DNA of 45,174 nt from Pelagibius sp. GTDB lineage: Bacteria > Pseudomonadota > Alphaproteobacteria > Kiloniellales > Kiloniellaceae. Positions 7,788 through 14,607 of this stretch are shown here, piece by piece (position 1 is the stretch's first letter; every line of letters begins with the position of its first letter). The position numbers and the translations under genes are program-made. The DNA is taken from the NCBI GenBank assembly GCA_028280305.1, contig JANQMC010000106.1:1-45174 (forward strand), read 5' to 3'. Under the pieces are notes generated by a model. The model searched no databases. It was not told the DNA's origin and saw nothing but the letters and a program-made list of their open reading frames with translations.

Positions 7788-8429
7788 ATGGACGTATCGA
7801 TCGATCTGCGCGTTGCCGAGCTGCTCACATCGCGCCTTTGTCATGACCTTGTCGGCCCCATCGGGGCCGTCGGCAACGGATTGGAGCTGCTGGCGGACGA
7901 CGAGTTCGGCATGGCCGACGATGCCATGCAGCTGACCAGTAATTCGGCGCGTCAGGCCTCGGCAATTCTCCAGTTCTTCCGCCTTGCCTATGGGATGGCC
8001 GGGGCGCGGGTCGGAACCGACCTTACTCCGCTTCGCGATCTCTCGGCGGCGCTTTTGGAGGCCTCCAAGTCGGAACTCGACTGGCCGACCGTACAGGCCC
8101 CGGAAGGCCTTCCCGACGGCGCCGGCAAGGTGGTTCTGAACATGGTTGCCCTGGCCCACGAGGCGCTGCCGCGCGGCGGTAAGCTGGCCGTCGAGATTTC
8201 CGGTGAGGCAGGCCGCTGCGAGCTGACGGTGACGGCCGTTGGCCAGGACGCCCACCTGCGTCCCGAAAGCCTGGCCGGCCTGAGCAACGAAGTGGACATC
8301 GGCGAACTCTCACCACGCGGTGTGCACAGCTACTTCACCCGCATCGTGGCCAAGCGCCTGGGCAGCGATCTTGATATCGAAACCCCGGGCGAGGACAGTA
8401 TCCGCTTTAAGGTGGTCGTGAACGGCTGA
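7788..8429 (+). CDS. chpT: Histidine phosphotransferase ChpT
   Basis: A 213-residue protein with the ChpT layout: a helical hairpin dimerisation/phosphotransfer domain (LTSRLCHDLVGPIGAVGNGL, phospho-acceptor His19) followed by a degenerate Bergerat-like domain that lacks ATP-binding boxes. In Caulobacter ChpT relays phosphate from the hybrid kinase CckA to CtrA and CpdR, controlling CtrA activity and stability. ctrA and sciP are encoded elsewhere in the window. The ATG at 7788 is preferred over 7749 because it is preceded by GAGGG and aligns with the family N-terminus. CckA and CpdR are not in the window. Confidence 0.9.
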   Translation: MDVSIDLRVAELLTSRLCHDLVGPIGAVGNGLELLADDEFGMADDAMQLTSNSARQASAILQFFRLAYGMAGARVGTDLTPLRDLSAALLEASKSELDWPTVQAPEGLPDGAGKVVLNMVALAHEALPRGGKLAVEISGEAGRCELTVTAVGQDAHLRPESLAGLSNEVDIGELSPRGVHSYFTRIVAKRLGSDLDIETPGEDSIRFKVVVNG

Positions 8430-8434
8430 GGCTG

Positions 8435-8496
8435 TTCGCCCCGGACCATTCGCCCCGGACCATTCGCCCCGGACCATTCGCCCTGGACCATTCGCC
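8435..8496. repeat. 14-bp tandem repeat, 4.4 copies
   Basis: TTCGCCCCGGACCA is repeated at 8435, 8449, 8463 and 8477 (one T for C in the last copy), plus the partial copy TTCGCC. It occupies the gap between the convergent chpT and chemoreceptor genes. The unit is not a multiple of three and is non-coding. It is probably a slippage-prone minisatellite; no strong hairpin or T-run marks it as a terminator. Confidence 0.9.
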
Positions 8497-8531
8497 GGCG
8501 GCAGCAGATCTTCAGTTGCGCCAAGTGGGCT

Positions 8532-10223
8532 TTAGCCGGCGCGGATGCTGGCCAGGAAGCTGTCGACCTGATTGCTCAGGCTCGATGACTGCCCGGCCAG
8601 ATCGTTTGCCGCGCCCAGCATGGTGGAGGCCGACTGCCCGGACTCCTTCGCCGCCGTCGTGACCTCGCCGATGTTGTTTGAGACCTCGTTGGTGCTGGCC
8701 GAGGCAAGCTGCACGTTGCGGGAGATTTCCTCCGTTGCCGCACTCTGCTCTTCCACCGCCGAGGCGATGCTGGAGGCGATGCCGTTGACCTGTTCGATGG
8801 TTTCGGTGATCAGGGCAATCGAGTCGACCGCACCACCGGTGGCACCCTGGATGTCGTTGATCTGCTGACGGATCTGCTCGGTGGCCTTGGCCGTCTGGGT
8901 GGCCAACTGCTTGACTTCGGAGGCGACCACGGCAAAGCCCTTACCGGCCTCGCCGGCACGGGCGGCCTCGATAGTGGCATTCAGGGCCAGCAGATTGGTC
9001 TGCTCGGCAATGTCCTGGATCATCGTCACAACGTCGCCGATCTTCTGTGCGGCCTCGGCGAGGGTTTCGACCTCACCATTGGTCTTGCGGGCCTGCTCTG
9101 CAGCCGCCTTCGAAATATCGGTGGACTGGGTGACCTGCCGGCTGATCTCCTGGATCGAGGCGGTCAGTTCCTCCGCTGCCGAGGCGACGGTGCGCACGTT
9201 GCTGGCGGCCTGTTCGGTCGCTTCGGCTGCAGCCGTCGTCAGGCTGCTCGACCGCTCTGCGGTTTCGGACATCGACTGTGCGGTGTTCTGTACTTCGTCG
9301 GAGGCGGCAGTCACACCGTTCACGACGGCCTTCACGCTGGATTCGAAATCGCCGGCCAGCTTATGCATGGCTTGACGCTTTTCTTCTTCGGCCTTCGCCT
9401 TTTCAGCTTCCCGAGCAGCGGTCGAGCGGTCCAGCTCGACGGCATTGGTCTTGAAGGTCTGAACCATGCGCGCGATGTCACCAATGTCGTCTTTGCGCTC
9501 CATGGCCGGAACCGCGACGGTGGTGTCGCCGTCCGCCAGGCGCCCCATGGTGTCGGTCATCATTTTCAACGGCTTGCCGATCAGCCGCGAGGTGACAAAG
9601 CTGAGCAGCACGACCAGCAACGCCAGGGCCACCAGGGCAATCGCCGACTGCTGCAGCATGGCTGCGCGAATCTCGGCGTTCAACTGTTCGATCGACCAGG
9701 CAATGATGACCGAGCCGATGAAGGAGCCGTCCTTGGGCGAGAGTGCCGGACCCGAGATCAGGATATGGCTGTCGGACCGCTCGATCATCCGTGTCTCAGC
9801 GCCCTTGGCCTTTTCAACAAAGCTGCCCAGTTCGGCTTGCGGCAGCGTTTTCGAGTCAAAGCGGATCAACTCGTTGCCGTCTTTGTCGAGCGCGATAACA
9901 TTGGCGATGGCGGTGTCTTCGGCCTTGGCGAAGTCGATGTAGGCGACCTCGATCGCTTCCGGCTTTTTCCAGCGAATGCCGCCGGCGGCATTGTTGCTGA
10001 TCAGCCGGGTCATGGTGCTGAACCCGGTTTCACCGGTCTGTAGAAGAACCTGCTTGGTCTCGTTGATCCCGATCACCACAAGGGTGACCAGGATCAGCGA
10101 AGCCATCCCCGCGGCCGTCAGGATAACCTTACGGACCACGGATAACCTTGAAGTCCCGGCCAAGTTGATCCCGCCCATCTTCTTCTTGGGCGTTGTCGCA
10201 GTGGGCGCTTCATTCTTGCTCAT
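8532..10223 (-). CDS. Methyl-accepting chemotaxis protein
   Basis: A 563-residue transmembrane chemoreceptor. Order: a short cytoplasmic start, TM1 (about residues 33-52), a periplasmic region of about 140 residues resembling a single Cache/PDC domain ([35 protein letters not shown]), TM2 (about 193-213), HAMP (about 215-265), then the signalling coiled coil with the conserved hairpin tip [20 protein letters not shown]. It would pass ligand occupancy to CheA/CheW, encoded 4-9 kb downstream. No C-terminal CheR-docking pentapeptide is visible (it ends LASIRAG). The start is supported by AAGGAAC upstream. It lies just downstream of a secreted Cache protein on the same strand, suggesting that the two are co-expressed. 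Confidence 0.95.
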   Translation of the reverse strand: MSKNEAPTATTPKKKMGGINLAGTSRLSVVRKVILTAAGMASLILVTLVVIGINETKQVLLQTGETGFSTMTRLISNNAAGGIRWKKPEAIEVAYIDFAKAEDTAIANVIALDKDGNELIRFDSKTLPQAELGSFVEKAKGAETRMIERSDSHILISGPALSPKDGSFIGSVIIAWSIEQLNAEIRAAMLQQSAIALVALALLVVLLSFVTSRLIGKPLKMMTDTMGRLADGDTTVAVPAMERKDDIGDIARMVQTFKTNAVELDRSTAAREAEKAKAEEEKRQAMHKLAGDFESSVKAVVNGVTAASDEVQNTAQSMSETAERSSSLTTAAAEATEQAASNVRTVASAAEELTASIQEISRQVTQSTDISKAAAEQARKTNGEVETLAEAAQKIGDVVTMIQDIAEQTNLLALNATIEAARAGEAGKGFAVVASEVKQLATQTAKATEQIRQQINDIQGATGGAVDSIALITETIEQVNGIASSIASAVEEQSAATEEISRNVQLASASTNEVSNNIGEVTTAAKESGQSASTMLGAANDLAGQSSSLSNQVDSFLASIRAG

Positions 10224-10289
10224 AGGAACCGTTCCTTTGCGGCACCGGATGCTTGACCGGGTAGGGGTTGATACTGGTTTTCGTTCGCC

Positions 10290-10874
10290 TTACAGCGCGT
10301 CGACATTGATGCCGATGGTGATGGCACCGATCACGTCGCCGCTGGCCGGGTCGACAATCGACATGGAGAGCTGCGACTGGAAGGTCTGGGTCGACTCGTC
10401 CATCTCCACCTCGTCAATGAACACAGCGCCGGCGCCGGCGGAGTAGGTCTTCTGCCACTTGGCTTCATCGCCCTGCCAGTAGTCGGAGGTGACGTCGCTC
10501 TGCCCGACGTTCAGGCCGCGGTTGTCCATGACGAAGACCTCCGTCACCAGGCCCTGGGCGCTGTTCTTCTGGTCAACCAGATAGGCGGAGAGGGCGTTGC
10601 CCAGCACGGCATCGATCATCGGCTTGCTGCCGGCATCGGTCTGGGCGCGCCAGTCCTGGTCCATTTTGTCGATATCGGCCTGGCTGAGGCCGGCATGCTT
10701 GGCGTTCTGCGCCTTCACGGCCTGGATCACGACATCGTTGCTGATCCACTGTTTGACCGTGCTGTTGGCATACTCGGTCATCGGTGCGACATGGGCGTCG
10801 CTGGCCAGGGCGGCGGTGGCAAACAGCGACAAAGCAACGCCGCCAACGAGACCCTTAAGGTTGGTCTTAGACAT
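10290..10874 (-). CDS. Stand-alone periplasmic Cache/PDC sensor-domain protein
   Basis: 194 residues: a signal peptide (GLVGGVALSLFATAALAS) followed by a single PDC/Cache-type domain with EVFVMDNRGLNVGQSDVTSD, DYWQGDEAKWQKTY and a terminal SMSIVDPASGDVIGAITIGI. No transmembrane anchor or signalling domain follows, so it is a free periplasmic ligand-binding module. Three consecutive ATGs occur; the last (10874) sits eight bases from GGAG and is preferred. The gene directly precedes the chemoreceptor, with 66 bases between, so a partner role (presenting ligand to the receptor, as binding proteins do for Tar and Tsr) is plausible. That role is inference; the ligand is unknown. Confidence 0.82.
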   Translation of the reverse strand: MSKTNLKGLVGGVALSLFATAALASDAHVAPMTEYANSTVKQWISNDVVIQAVKAQNAKHAGLSQADIDKMDQDWRAQTDAGSKPMIDAVLGNALSAYLVDQKNSAQGLVTEVFVMDNRGLNVGQSDVTSDYWQGDEAKWQKTYSAGAGAVFIDEVEMDESTQTFQSQLSMSIVDPASGDVIGAITIGINVDAL

Positions 10875-10960
10875 CATCATGGCTCCAATTGAATTCCCCA
10901 AAACTGGCGTCCGCTCCACGCGGCTTCGCCTTAACCGTCGTCAGCCTTAAAAGCATTGGC

Positions 10961-10975
10961 TTAAATTTGCGTTAG
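10961..10975. promoter_or_regulatory. Possible CtrA box upstream of the Cache/chemoreceptor genes
   Basis: TTAA-ATTTGCG-TTAG matches the CtrA consensus TTAA-N7-TTAA at 7 of 8 fixed positions and lies about 87 bases before the Cache gene start. Two further TTAA half-sites occur at 10931 and 10947. The gap 10875-11220 otherwise holds an AT-rich stretch (11000-11070) and the fbpA promoter; no gene was seen in it. Confidence 0.35.
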
Positions 10976-11118
10976 CGTGGAGCACGGCCGGCATTACTCG
11001 CCTTATAGTTACAGTGATCGGATAACTATATGAAATGATTATAATCGTAATAACTATTCTCGATAAGTAGCAGGCCAGAGATCCCGCAAAGCGCGCATTT
11101 CCGCGGCAAGCAGGGTGC

Positions 11119-11169
11119 TTGACAGGTGCGAGTGATTTGCATTTACTTCGCTATTGAGAATTAATTTCA
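11119..11169 (+). promoter_or_regulatory. fbpA promoter with Fur-box-like operator
   Basis: TTGACA (11119-11124), a 17-base spacer and TTTACT (11142-11147) form a sigma-70 type promoter. The palindrome TGAGAATTAATTTCA (11155-11169) follows where transcription would start. It matches the 7-1-7 Fur consensus TGAGAAT-N-ATTCTCA at 12 of 14 positions. Binding of an iron-loaded Fur-like repressor would block initiation, fitting control of an iron transporter. Irr or RirA, used by many alphaproteobacteria, are alternatives. Confidence 0.55.
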
Positions 11170-11220
11170 TCACGCACCCAGCCATGTCGGATACTGGGGC
11201 GGATGCAACGGAGGACTACA

Positions 11221-12252
11221 ATGAACACTCGTCGGCGGACGGTCCTTGGGGCCGCAGTCTGCTTTGCCGTTTTGGGAACCGGCCTTTCGGCTCAGGCACA
11301 GGATGTCCTGAACCTCTATTCCTCGCGTCACTATCAGACCGATGAAGCGCTCTATGAGAACTTCACCAAGGAAACCGGTATCGAGATCAATCGGATTGAG
11401 GGCAAGGGCGATGCCCTGATCGAACGGATCAAGAGCGAAGGGGCCAACAGCCCGGCCGACGTTTTTCTGACGGTTGATGCGGGCCGGCTCTGGCGGGCCG
11501 ATCAAGCGGGTCTTTTCCAGCCGGTCGAAAGTGCCGCCCTGGATGCCGCGGTGCCGGAAAGCCTGCGCCATCCAGATGGGCATTGGTTCGGCTTCTCCAC
11601 GCGGGCGCGGGTGATCTACTTCGACAAGGCCACGGTGAAGGAAGGCGAGATCACTTCATACGAAGATCTGGCCGACCCGAAGTGGAAAGGCCGCATCTGC
11701 ATCCGCAGCAGTTCCAACATCTACAATCAGTCGCTGATGAGCTCGATTATCGCTGCCCATGGCGAGGCCGCTGCCCAAGAGTGGGGCAAAGCAATGGTCG
11801 AGAATTTCGCGCGCAACCCGGTGGGTGGTGACACCGACCAGATTCGCGCCATCGGCGCGGGCGAGTGCGATGTGGCTGTCGGCAACACCTATTACTTCGT
11901 GCGCCTGATGACGAAGCCCAGTGACAAGGATAAGGGACTGGCCGAGAAAATCGGCTGGGTTTTCCCGAACCAGGGCGACCGCGGCACCCATGTGAACGTC
12001 TCCGGCGCCGGGGTCCTGAAGAACGCCCCGCACAAGGAAGCGGCGGTCAAGTTCCTGGAGTATCTGGCAAGCCCCGCCGCGCAGCGCTACTTCGCTGACG
12101 GCAACAACGAGTATCCGGTGATCACGGGTATCGAGCCAAACCCGGCGCTGAAGTCGCTTGGTGACTTCAAGGCCGATGAATTGAATGTCGCCATCTACGG
12201 CGAAAACCAGCCCAAGGCGCAGAAAGTCTTCGATACGGTCGGCTGGCCCTGA
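11221..12252 (+). CDS. fbpA: Ferric-iron ABC transporter substrate-binding protein
   Basis: A 343-residue periplasmic binding protein of the FbpA/AfuA family. After a signal peptide (RRRTVLGAAVCFAVLGTGLSA) the mature protein begins with the family signature DVLNLYSSRHYQTDEALYENF. The twin tyrosines in GNTYYFVRLM correspond to the paired Tyr ligands of Fe3+ in FbpA. It would capture ferric iron and deliver it to an FbpB-type permease, encoded convergently next door. The start was chosen at the ATG with GGAGG six bases upstream rather than the in-frame 11203. The upstream operator suggests iron repression. Confidence 0.93.
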   Translation: MNTRRRTVLGAAVCFAVLGTGLSAQAQDVLNLYSSRHYQTDEALYENFTKETGIEINRIEGKGDALIERIKSEGANSPADVFLTVDAGRLWRADQAGLFQPVESAALDAAVPESLRHPDGHWFGFSTRARVIYFDKATVKEGEITSYEDLADPKWKGRICIRSSSNIYNQSLMSSIIAAHGEAAAQEWGKAMVENFARNPVGGDTDQIRAIGAGECDVAVGNTYYFVRLMTKPSDKDKGLAEKIGWVFPNQGDRGTHVNVSGAGVLKNAPHKEAAVKFLEYLASPAAQRYFADGNNEYPVITGIEPNPALKSLGDFKADELNVAIYGENQPKAQKVFDTVGWP

Positions 12253-12287
12253 GTTCTAAAAACTATGGCTAGCTTGCTGGCCGACTC

Positions 12288-12318
12288 AAAGGGCCCCTTC
12301 GCTGAAGGGGCCCTTTTT
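12288..12318. terminator. Bidirectional terminator between fbpA and fbpB
   Basis: AAAGGGCCCCTTC pairs perfectly with GAAGGGGCCCTTT around the loop GCT and is followed by TTTTT on the plus strand. On the minus strand the stem is followed by TTTGAG. It ends fbpA and can also serve the convergent permease gene. Confidence 0.9.
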
Positions 12319-12351
12319 GGTTGGCGTTTTCCTTGCCTAGGCATTCTTTGT

Positions 12352-14184
12352 CTAAGGGGCTTCCCGGGAACGGTTGCCGGCCTGTCCCGGCCGGCCGCGG
12401 GCAATGGCGCGGCTCAATAGGATGACCGGTGGGATGCCGACGGCGACGATCGTCAGAGCCGGGGTTGCCGCCTCGGTCAGGCGTTCATCGGCTGCGAAGT
12501 TGTGCGCCTGGACGGCCAGGGTATCGAAATTGAAGGGGCGCATGACCAGGGTTGCCGGAAGCTCTTTCATGACATCGACAAAAACCACCAAACCGGCGGT
12601 CAGCAGGCTCGGCCACATGATCGGCGCGTGAACGCGCAGGAGGGCCGCCAAAGGCCGCGCGCCGAGCGACCGGGCCGCATCGTCCATTGAGGGGCGTATT
12701 TTCGAGAGGCCGCTCTCGATCGTGTTTAGGGATACCGCCAGAAAGCGCACGAGATAGGCAAAAATCAGTGCCGCGAGGCCGCCGGTCAGCAGAAGGCCGC
12801 TGGAGACACCCCAGGTGGCGCGCAGCCAGGCGTCGATGGCATTGTCGAGCGCGGCGAAAGGAATCAGCACGCCGACCGCGATGATCGTGCCGGGCAGCGC
12901 ATAGCCCATGGAGGCGAGGCGGTTCGACATCCGCACCAGCCAGCCGCCGTGCAACCGCAGACCGTAGGCCATAAGGGTGGCCAGCAGGACCGCAAAGATG
13001 GCGGAGACCAGCGCCAGGGTGACGCTGTTGCCGACCAGTTCGAAGTAGCGGCGGCCGAACTGCTGGTCGCCGGCTTCGAGGGCCATCGAGAAGAGCACCC
13101 CCGCCGGCAACAGGAAGCCGAGGAACAAGGGCAGGAAACAAGCCGTGAAAGCCGCCACCGCCGCCAGGCCGCGCAGCGGGCGCCCCGGCAGCGATTGATA
13201 GCGGTTGGTCGCCTGATGGAACCGGGCCTTACCGCGGCTCTGAGCCTCCAGAAAGAGGACGAGAAAGACGAAGATCAGCAGGACCGAGGCCAACTGGCCG
13301 GCCGTTGTGCGGTCGCCGAAGGCTATCCAGGCCCGGACGATGCCGGTGGTGAAGTTCGGAACGCCGAAGAAGGAAACCGTGCCGAAGTCCGCCAGGGTCT
13401 CCATCAGGGCCAGGGCTGTGCCCGCGACGATCGCAGGCCGCGCGAGGGGCAGAGCCACCCGGAAGAAGCTTTTCCAGGGACCGCAGCCGAGAGTGCGGCT
13501 GACGTCGAGCGCGCAGACCGATTGATCGAGAAAAGCGGTGCGCGACAGCATGTAGGTGTAGGGGTAGAGCACCAGGACCAGCATGGCCACCGCACCACCG
13601 AGGGAGCGCACTTCGGGAAACCAGTACTCCCGGAAGGAGAGGCCGGTGATGTCACGCAGCATTGTCTGAACCGGCCCGGCCGGCTGCAGAAAGTCCGTAT
13701 AGGCATAGGCAATCACATAGGCCGGCATCGCCAGAGGCAGGATCAGCGCCCAAACGAAAACGCCCCGGCCGGGGAAGCGGCACATTGTTACCAGCCAGGC
13801 TGTTCCAGCACCGATGATGGGGACCGCCAGGCCGACACCGACGACCAGAACCGCGGTGTTGAACAGGTAGCGCGGCATCACCGTCGTGGCCAGGTGGGTC
13901 CAGGTTTCGCTGCTCGGCTGGGTGAGGCTGAGAAGGACGCCCAGGATGGGGATCAGGAACAGTCCGGCGATGATGACGGAAAGCCAGCTCAAGGGCCCGC
14001 CACGCAGCAGGGCCCGGGCCGACCAGCTGCGGCGCAGGGAAGGCCATGATCGGGTCGCCCGGGGGTCGGGCAGGCCGGCGTGGGCCAGGCTGGCCTGGAC
14101 CCGGCCCAGTTGAGGTAAGCCGGGTTGGGATAGGCCTGGTTGGGGCAGGCCACTTGGGGCGGATGAGGGGGAGGTCTTGGTCAC
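12352..14184 (-). CDS. fbpB: Ferric-iron ABC transporter permease, fused double subunit
   Basis: 610 residues with two homologous permease halves and about twelve membrane helices, as in FbpB/SfuB. Each half has an EAA-type loop that contacts the ATPase (DVSRTLGCGPWKSFFRVALP and DAARSLGARPLAALLRVHAP). With FbpA it would import Fe3+; the ATPase subunit is not in this window. The first 45 residues are an unusual Pro/Leu/Gly repeat (GLPQPGLSQPGLPQLG) with a matching repeat in the DNA, probably an expanded tail of little function. The start is a GTG with a weak ribosome-binding site, so a start further downstream is possible. It is convergent to fbpA, not in one operon. Confidence 0.9.
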   Translation of the reverse strand: MTKTSPSSAPSGLPQPGLSQPGLPQLGRVQASLAHAGLPDPRATRSWPSLRRSWSARALLRGGPLSWLSVIIAGLFLIPILGVLLSLTQPSSETWTHLATTVMPRYLFNTAVLVVGVGLAVPIIGAGTAWLVTMCRFPGRGVFVWALILPLAMPAYVIAYAYTDFLQPAGPVQTMLRDITGLSFREYWFPEVRSLGGAVAMLVLVLYPYTYMLSRTAFLDQSVCALDVSRTLGCGPWKSFFRVALPLARPAIVAGTALALMETLADFGTVSFFGVPNFTTGIVRAWIAFGDRTTAGQLASVLLIFVFLVLFLEAQSRGKARFHQATNRYQSLPGRPLRGLAAVAAFTACFLPLFLGFLLPAGVLFSMALEAGDQQFGRRYFELVGNSVTLALVSAIFAVLLATLMAYGLRLHGGWLVRMSNRLASMGYALPGTIIAVGVLIPFAALDNAIDAWLRATWGVSSGLLLTGGLAALIFAYLVRFLAVSLNTIESGLSKIRPSMDDAARSLGARPLAALLRVHAPIMWPSLLTAGLVVFVDVMKELPATLVMRPFNFDTLAVQAHNFAADERLTEAATPALTIVAVGIPPVILLSRAIARGRPGQAGNRSREAP

Positions 14185-14327
14185 GGTGCCAGCAGGTTTG
14201 ATCCGATGGCTCTGCCAAACGAGCCGGTAATTAGCGTGAGCCTCTGCAGCGCGCCTCCCGGTCGTCTGGCCCGGGGATCCGCCGCAGTGAAACAGGGCAG
14301 CGGGAGATTAGCGGACAAGGCTGCCAA

Positions 14328-14342
14328 TGAGAAGCAGTCTCA
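14328..14342 (-). promoter_or_regulatory. Fur-box-like operator upstream of fbpB
   Basis: TGAGAAGCAGTCTCA matches TGAGAAT-N-ATTCTCA at 12 of 14 positions and is a perfect 5-5-5 palindrome. It lies 144 bases before the fbpB start, with a possible -10 (TATGAT) just upstream on the minus strand. The gap 14185-14607 also holds the cheA upstream region; no gene was seen in it. Confidence 0.5.
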
Positions 14343-14490
14343 CGAATAATCATAACTCTTGAGCAATTTGGTGGGCTTCCAGTCATCAAAACGTCCAGAT
14401 AACGCAACTTGGATAATCGCTCGCTCTTGGCGCAAATGCTGGCTATCTGAGGATTTCCCTGCGGTTCCTGCCGGTTAGAGCTGCATTCAG

Positions 14491-14505
14491 GTAAGAGGAT
14501 ATTAA
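14491..14505. promoter_or_regulatory. Possible CtrA box upstream of cheA
   Basis: Read on the minus strand it is TTAA-TATCCTC-TTAC, 7 of 8 fixed positions and the same half-site pair as in the ctrA upstream region. It lies about 103 bases before cheA. Chemotaxis operons are CtrA targets in several alphaproteobacteria, which fits, but a single site in AT-rich DNA can arise by chance. Confidence 0.38.
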
Positions 14506-14607
14506 TTTCTGTTTGCCACTGTTCGGCGTCATTCTGGGGGCAAAGGTTAATAGCCGAGATCGCCCCCTTTCGGGCCCCCTGACCGGGGCAGGTGTAGGAC
14601 AGAGGCG

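Noticed and set aside
8435..8496. Possible CRISPR-like array
   Set aside because: The 14-base units are directly adjacent with no spacers.
14100..14165. Repeated GGxxGGGxTAGGCC-like DNA as a regulatory repeat
   Set aside because: It lies inside the fbpB reading frame and simply encodes the Pro/Leu/Gly repeat of the N-terminus.
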